The notes under the pieces were generated by a model. It was not told the DNA's origin and made no database searches. It saw nothing but the letters and a program-made list of their open reading frames with translations. Both the position numbers and the translations under genes were made by a program. DNA of 10,241 nucleotides from UBA3210 sp963653535. GTDB taxonomy: Bacteria > Bacillota_I > Bacilli_A > RFN20 > CAG-449. This document shows positions 6,241 through 10,241 of this stretch, one piece after another (position 1 is the stretch's first letter; the number at the start of each line of letters is the position of its first letter). The stretch is from positions 1 through 10,241 of the forward strand of contig CAVJWU010000042.1 in assembly GCA_963653535.1 (NCBI GenBank), read 5' to 3'.

Positions 6241-6417
6241 ATGAAACACAAATCTAAAGATGGATATGTTCTAGTAATTACTATCGTAGTTACATTTGTA
6301 ATCACTCTTACAGTTACCACCTTATTTTGCTTAATCTTTAGATATTCAAATACGGAAGTGAAGGATTTAGAATATTTACGTGAAACTGTTAAAAACTATA
6401 ATGGGTTTAATAAATAA
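6241..6417 (+). CDS. 58-aa pseudopilin-like membrane protein lacking Glu5
   Basis: The ATG follows an excellent AAGGAGGT site (6226-6233) with 7-nt spacing, and the frame closes at TAA 6415-6417. The protein begins Met-Lys-His-Lys-Ser-Lys-Asp-Gly8, then Tyr-Val-Leu-Val-Ile and a hydrophobic helix to about residue 33, then a polar tail (about 34-58). The basic leader plus Gly and the helix look like a prepilin, but mature position 5 is Ile instead of Glu, as in ComGG- and GspK-like or PilX_N-type minor pseudopilins. Those are usually more than twice as long. It sits after two minor pseudopilins and 9 nt before the peptidase gene, where ComGG/GspK-type genes occur. A PilN-like membrane partner for the PilM-like protein is an alternative reading. 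Confidence 0.7.
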   Translation: MKHKSKDGYVLVITIVVTFVITLTVTTLFCLIFRYSNTEVKDLEYLRETVKNYNGFNK

Positions 6418-6426
6418 GGAGGAACT

Positions 6427-7203
6427 ATGAATATTATTATAGGTATTTTCTTATTTATTTTAGGCTCTGTTATAGCTTCATTCTTAGGTGTTGTAATATA
6501 TAGAGTACCTAATAATATGAGTATAATCAAACCAAATTCTTTTTGCCCTTCTTGTAAGCATGATATTAAATGGTATGATAATATACCAATTATAAGTTAT
6601 ATTATATTAAGAGGTAAATGTAGATATTGTCATTCTAAGATTGGTATTAGTTCATTAATACTAGAATTATTAGGTGGATTACTATTTCTATTTACATATT
6701 TATCATATGGATTATCATATGATTTATTGTTTTTATTACCAATAATATCTTTATTAATAGTTATTGCTTATATCGATTATTATACTAAAGTTATCTATGA
6801 TTGGTCTTGGATTAGTTTACTTATTATTGTTATTCTTTATGTAATATATTTAGGTATATTTAATAATAAGTTTCCTCTAGATAATGTTATTGGAGGATCA
6901 GTCGGATTTATCTCTTTCTTATTAATTTACTTTATTGGTAAACTTATCGCTAAAGGAGAAGTCTTAGGTTTTGGCGATGTTATATTAATGGGTATTGCAG
7001 GGCTATTATTAAACTATATGGGTTGGCTATTTGCTTTATTAGTAGGTTCTTTTACTGGTTCTGTAATTGAGGTTACCTTATTAAAACTTAAAAAACGTGA
7101 AAAAGGTGAGCCTATTGCTTTTGGACCTTATTTAGTGTTTGGTATTCTTGTAGGAATTCTTGTTGGTAGACAAGTAATTAATTTTGTATTGGGGTTGATC
7201 TAA
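6427..7203 (+). CDS. pilD: Prepilin peptidase / N-methyltransferase (A24 family)
   Basis: This 258-residue integral membrane protein has about seven to eight hydrophobic segments. The N-terminal domain carries the zinc-binding pairs Cys40-x-x-Cys43 and Cys65-x-x-Cys68 within the usual 'CPSC...WYDNIPIISY' region, which marks the bifunctional type that cleaves prepilins and N-methylates the new N-terminus. The aspartyl-protease part has Asp117 (Ala-Tyr-Ile-Asp) and Asp184 in Gly-Phe-Gly-Asp, the family's GxGD motif, and a late Phe-Gly-Pro-Tyr-Leu. Length is normal for PilD/ComC. AAGGAGG (6416-6422) precedes the ATG by 4 nt. The stop codon directly abuts the pilC start. Its substrates are the pilins encoded just upstream. 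Confidence 0.95.
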   Translation: MNIIIGIFLFILGSVIASFLGVVIYRVPNNMSIIKPNSFCPSCKHDIKWYDNIPIISYIILRGKCRYCHSKIGISSLILELLGGLLFLFTYLSYGLSYDLLFLLPIISLLIVIAYIDYYTKVIYDWSWISLLIIVILYVIYLGIFNNKFPLDNVIGGSVGFISFLLIYFIGKLIAKGEVLGFGDVILMGIAGLLLNYMGWLFALLVGSFTGSVIEVTLLKLKKREKGEPIAFGPYLVFGILVGILVGRQVINFVLGLI

Positions 7204-8412
7204 ATGGCTAACTATAAATGTAAAATAATAGATAATATAGGTACAAGTAAAACTATATATGTAGATGCTTCTGATACCGCGACTCTTAAAGCTAAGATTA
7301 AAAGTGAAAACTCTGTTTTAGTTAGTTATAGTCTTGCAAAAGAGAAGAAGGTTAATACCTTTTTTGCAGTAAGTTCAAAAGTTAAAAGAACTGAACTTAT
7401 TACCTTCTTTAGACAGTTCTCAGTAATGATTAAAGCCTCAATTCCTATTTCTGCGAGCCTTAATGCTTTAAAGAAACAAGGATATACTAAGGCTTTTAAG
7501 AAAGTATTAGACGAAGTATATCTTGATGTTCAATCTGGTGTATTGCTTTCCGAAGCTTTTGCAAAGCATAAGAAAGTATTTCCTGACTTTTTCACAAAGA
7601 TGGTCGCGATTGGTGAAGTAACTGGTTCTTTAGATACTGTACTTAGTAATATGGCAGATTATTATGAAAATGATCGTAAGATAAGAAATAAAGTTAAAAG
7701 CGCGATGACTTATCCTATTATATTATTAATACTTATCTTTGCTGTACTTATATTCATTACGATGTTTATCTTACCTCAATTTGAAAGTATGATTAATGAA
7801 TTAGGTGGAAATGTACCTTATCTTACTCAAGTTGTAATGGGTATATCATTATTTATGAGAAATAATTTCTTAATGGTGTTTGGATCTATTGCATTAGTTA
7901 TATTAATACTCGTATTTTTCTTTAAAAAGACTAGTAAAGGTCGATATGCTTTAGATTATATAAAATTACATCTACCTTTTATTGGTAGCGTTAATAAATA
8001 TCTAGTTACATCGCGTTTCTCTAAAGCTTTTATAATCTTACTTAATAGTGGTATGAATATGTCTGATTGCTTAGATAACTTATTAAAGATGCTAGATAAT
8101 CAAGTATTTAAACAAAAATTTAAATATAGTGTAGAAGAAGTAAAAAGAGGAAGAAGAATTGCTCAATCTATCGGTAATATTAAGTTATTCCCTCAAATGT
8201 TAATTGAAATGATTGATGTTGGTGAAAAGAGCGGTAATATAGAAGAAGTATTACTTTCTACAAGCGCCTATTTTGATGAATGTGTAGAACAATCTATAAC
8301 TAAAGCTACTGCAGCTCTAGAACCTATTATGATTGTTTTATTAGGTGGTATAGTAGCGATAGTAATATTATCAGTATTATTACCAATGATTTCATTAATG
8401 CAAAGTATTTAA
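7204..8412 (+). CDS. pilC: Type IV pilus inner-membrane platform protein (PilC/GspF family)
   Basis: A 402-residue protein with an N-terminal soluble segment (1-60), a first T2SSF domain (about 64-190, containing Gly-Glu-Val-Thr-Gly-Ser-Leu-Asp at 137-144) and a second (about 270-395, with Gly-Glu-Lys-Ser-Gly-Asn-Ile-Glu at 340-347). The paired signature is diagnostic. Membrane helices are at about 170-193, 222-240 and 373-396. The length matches the family. It is the static membrane platform that contacts the PilB ATPase and passes pilins into the fibre. The ATG touches the pilD stop with no gap, and a GGGGTTGATC stretch (7191-7200) resembles the anti-Shine-Dalgarno complement. pilB follows after 10 nt. 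Confidence 0.95.
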   Translation: MANYKCKIIDNIGTSKTIYVDASDTATLKAKIKSENSVLVSYSLAKEKKVNTFFAVSSKVKRTELITFFRQFSVMIKASIPISASLNALKKQGYTKAFKKVLDEVYLDVQSGVLLSEAFAKHKKVFPDFFTKMVAIGEVTGSLDTVLSNMADYYENDRKIRNKVKSAMTYPIILLILIFAVLIFITMFILPQFESMINELGGNVPYLTQVVMGISLFMRNNFLMVFGSIALVILILVFFFKKTSKGRYALDYIKLHLPFIGSVNKYLVTSRFSKAFIILLNSGMNMSDCLDNLLKMLDNQVFKQKFKYSVEEVKRGRRIAQSIGNIKLFPQMLIEMIDVGEKSGNIEEVLLSTSAYFDECVEQSITKATAALEPIMIVLLGGIVAIVILSVLLPMISLMQSI

Positions 8413-8422
8413 GGAGGCTATT

Positions 8423-10099
8423 ATGATTTTTAATGATTTATTTTCTAGTTATTTAATAACAAATCATGTTATCACTGAAAAAGAACTTAAAACTTGTAGA
8501 AATGATTGTGAACTAAATAATAAGCCCCTTCATTTAGAAATACTTAAGAAAAACCTTCTTGATGAAGAAAAATTATATCAAAATCTTGCAAGCTTTTTTA
8601 AACTTGATTATCGTTTCATGCAAATATCTGAAATTGATTTAAAATTAATTAAAAATTTCTCTTTAGATAAAATCATTGAACTTAAAGCTATTCCAATTGA
8701 AGTAAAGGCTGATTCAATTAAATTATTAATATCTAATCCTTTCTATATTGATGAAATAGAACAAATTAAATTTAATAATGATAAGACTTTAACTTATGTT
8801 TTAACTATTCCTTCTCAAATGGATAAGTTACTGGAATATATCTCTACAAAGATTGAACAAAATGATGTTATCAATGATTATGCAAGTAAAGAAAGTGATA
8901 TTACTGAAAGTACGAGTTCTGATGTATCGATTGATGCACCAGTTATTAAACTTTGTGATTCTCTTCTAAAAGAAGCATTAACCCGTGGAGCTAGTGATAT
9001 TCATATTGAACCATATGAAAAGAAACTTATTGTAAGATATCGTTTAGATGGTGCATTAAAGGTTATTGCCGAACTTCAAATCCATTTCTATCAAGCAATT
9101 CTTGCTCGTTACAAGATTATGGCAAATATGAATATCGCGGAACGTCGTGTTCCTCAAGATGGTAAAATTAATCTATTCTTTAACGGTAAGAATTATGATT
9201 TCCGTGTATCTACTCTTCCTACCATTCATGGTGAGAAAATAGTTATTCGTATCTATAATTCTGATTTTACTACAAGTAATATTTCTTCGCTTGGATTTAC
9301 TCCAAAACAAGAAAAGATTGTTTATAATATGATTGATAGACCACATGGTATTATCCTTTTAACAGGTCCTACTGGTAGTGGTAAATCAACAACTTTATAT
9401 ACATTCTTACGTTATTTAAATAAAGAAGATACAAATATTATTACTGTTGAAGATCCAGTTGAAAATGAAATTAGTGGTATCGCACAAGTTCAAGTTAATG
9501 CAAAGGCTGATTTAACATTCGCGAATGCACTTCGTTCTATCTTACGTCAAGATCCTAACATTATTATGATTGGTGAAATCCGTGATGAAGAAACGGCTCA
9601 GATTGCTACTAGAGCCGCGATTACAGGTCACTTAGTATTATCTTCAATTCATACTAATGATGTCGCGAGTGTTGTAACTCGTTTAATAAATATGGGTATT
9701 CCTAAATATCTTGTCGCTGATTCGCTTCTTGGAGCTATTTCACAACGTCTTGTTAGAAAAGTGTGTCCTAAATGTGGACAAAAGAGACTAGCAAGTTTAT
9801 CTGAAAAACGTATTTTAAATATACGTAAAGATCATGAGATAGTTGCTCCTAGTGGATGTCCTTATTGCAATAATACTGGTTATCTAGGACGTATTGGTGT
9901 ATTTGAAATGATGATTATGAATGATGAAATTAGAAACTTCATCATGAGTGATGATTATACAAGTGAAGGTTTAAATGATATTCTTAAGAAGAAAAACATG
10001 ACTATATTAGATCATGCAAAACAAAGAGTTTTAGATTTTGAAACAACTATTGAAGAATATGAAAAACTTAATGATGTTGTTAGCGTTGGAAAACGCTAG
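8423..10099 (+). CDS. pilB: Pilus assembly ATPase (PilB/GspE family)
   Basis: 558 residues, full length for PilB. The N-terminal MshEN-type domain (about 1-140) is followed by an acidic linker (150-170) and the secretion ATPase core: Asp192-Ile-His-Ile-Glu-Pro, Walker A Gly-Pro-Thr-Gly-Ser-Gly-Lys-Ser (315-322), Asp box Thr-Val-Glu-Asp-Pro (341-345), Walker B Ile-Met-Ile-Gly-Glu-Ile-Arg-Asp (381-388) and a His box ending in Ser-Ile-His-Thr-Asn-Asp (408-413). Cys448, Cys451, Cys479 and Cys482 form the zinc-binding tetracysteine of extension ATPases, which PilT lacks, so this is an assembly motor. AAGGAGG (8411-8417), overlapping the pilC stop, is 5 nt before the ATG. It is the last gene of the cluster. 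No PilT follows before the terminator. Arg codons are often CGT here, unlike the AGA-dominated minor pilin genes. Confidence 0.96.
   Translation: MIFNDLFSSYLITNHVITEKELKTCRNDCELNNKPLHLEILKKNLLDEEKLYQNLASFFKLDYRFMQISEIDLKLIKNFSLDKIIELKAIPIEVKADSIKLLISNPFYIDEIEQIKFNNDKTLTYVLTIPSQMDKLLEYISTKIEQNDVINDYASKESDITESTSSDVSIDAPVIKLCDSLLKEALTRGASDIHIEPYEKKLIVRYRLDGALKVIAELQIHFYQAILARYKIMANMNIAERRVPQDGKINLFFNGKNYDFRVSTLPTIHGEKIVIRIYNSDFTTSNISSLGFTPKQEKIVYNMIDRPHGIILLTGPTGSGKSTTLYTFLRYLNKEDTNIITVEDPVENEISGIAQVQVNAKADLTFANALRSILRQDPNIIMIGEIRDEETAQIATRAAITGHLVLSSIHTNDVASVVTRLINMGIPKYLVADSLLGAISQRLVRKVCPKCGQKRLASLSEKRILNIRKDHEIVAPSGCPYCNNTGYLGRIGVFEMMIMNDEIRNFIMSDDYTSEGLNDILKKKNMTILDHAKQRVLDFETTIEEYEKLNDVVSVGKR
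10081..10098 (+). repeat. Hairpin at the 3' end of pilB with a third alternative arm
   Basis: TAGCGTT (10081-10087) and AACGCTA (10092-10098) form a perfect 7-bp stem with a GGAA loop across the last sense codons. AGCGTT at 10111-10116 can also pair with AACGCT, so two exclusive hairpins are possible. No T run follows directly. It may protect the 3' end or be incidental. Confidence 0.6.
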
Positions 10100-10143
10100 T
10101 GCATAAGGTAAGCGTTAAATCTTACTATTATTTATAAGGATAA

Positions 10144-10196
10144 AAAAAGATGATAGAATATTAAGTATTGAATAACTTAACATCTATCATCTTTTT
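10144..10196. terminator. Bidirectional terminator ending the pilus cluster
   Basis: A perfect 14-bp stem (10144-10157 with 10183-10196) is topped by a second perfect stem, TTAAGT (10161-10166) with ACTTAA (10175-10180). T runs flank it on both strands: TTTTT at 10192-10196 on + and seven T opposite 10142-10148 on -. It can end pilB and a convergent gene from the right. Confidence 0.85.
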
Positions 10197-10240
10197 AGTT
10201 TTTTAGGAAGGCCTAGATTTAATGCTAACCATTGTCCTAG
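10187..10240 (-). CDS. C-terminal fragment of a convergent gene (partial)
   Basis: On the minus strand one frame is open from the window edge for 17 codons and ends in TGA inside the terminator stem, reading Leu-Gly-Gln-Trp-Leu-Ala-Leu-Asn-Leu-Gly-Leu-Pro-Lys-Lys-Leu-Lys-Arg. The basic end and a stop placed at the shared terminator are typical of a convergent gene. The family cannot be told from so short a tail. Confidence 0.4.
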   Translation of the reverse strand, partial: LGQWLALNLGLPKKLKR

Positions 10241-10241
10241 G

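Overview
The window is strongly AT-rich, has strong AAGGAGG-type ribosome binding sites and uses TAA/TAG stops with TGG for Trp (standard code). It carries a lipoprotein signal peptide and a type IV pilus machine with no outer-membrane genes. This fits a low-GC, Gram-positive-lineage bacterium (Bacilli/Clostridia or an uncultured Mollicutes-related gut lineage); the exact taxon cannot be fixed from the sequence.

Layout, left to right. 1-640: a possible last few codons of an upstream gene, an intrinsic terminator, and a short helix-turn-helix ORF that looks like an IS66-type OrfA relic. 643-3021: a large surface lipoprotein gene with collagen-like Gly-X-Y segments, a near-perfect 267-bp tandem duplication and C-terminal Ig-like domains. 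A single in-frame TAA (1630-1632) splits it in two. 3047-3626: a terminator, then about 550 bp with no gene but several hairpins, a 19-bp inverted repeat about 100 bp apart, and a promoter. 3627-10099: a type IV pilus / competence-pilus-like cluster, all on the + strand: major pilin, two minor pseudopilins flanking a divergent PilM-like protein, a 58-aa pseudopilin-like protein without Glu5, prepilin peptidase (PilD), platform protein (PilC) and assembly ATPase (PilB). 10100-10241: a hairpin at the end of pilB, a terminator that works on both strands, and the probable C-terminus of a convergent gene.

The pilus genes form a coherent machine. PilD would cleave the three class III prepilins at Gly|Phe. 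PilB on the cytoplasmic side and PilC in the membrane would drive assembly. The minor pseudopilins would prime the fibre, and the PilM-like protein would be a cytoplasmic scaffold. An intrinsic terminator followed by a good promoter separates the major pilin from the assembly genes, so pilin can be made in excess. No PilT retraction ATPase and no PilN, PilO or secretin is present in the window. The most unusual items are the diverged PilM-like protein next to ComG-like pseudopilins, the clean nonsense codon in the lipoprotein, and the structured intergenic region before the pilin.
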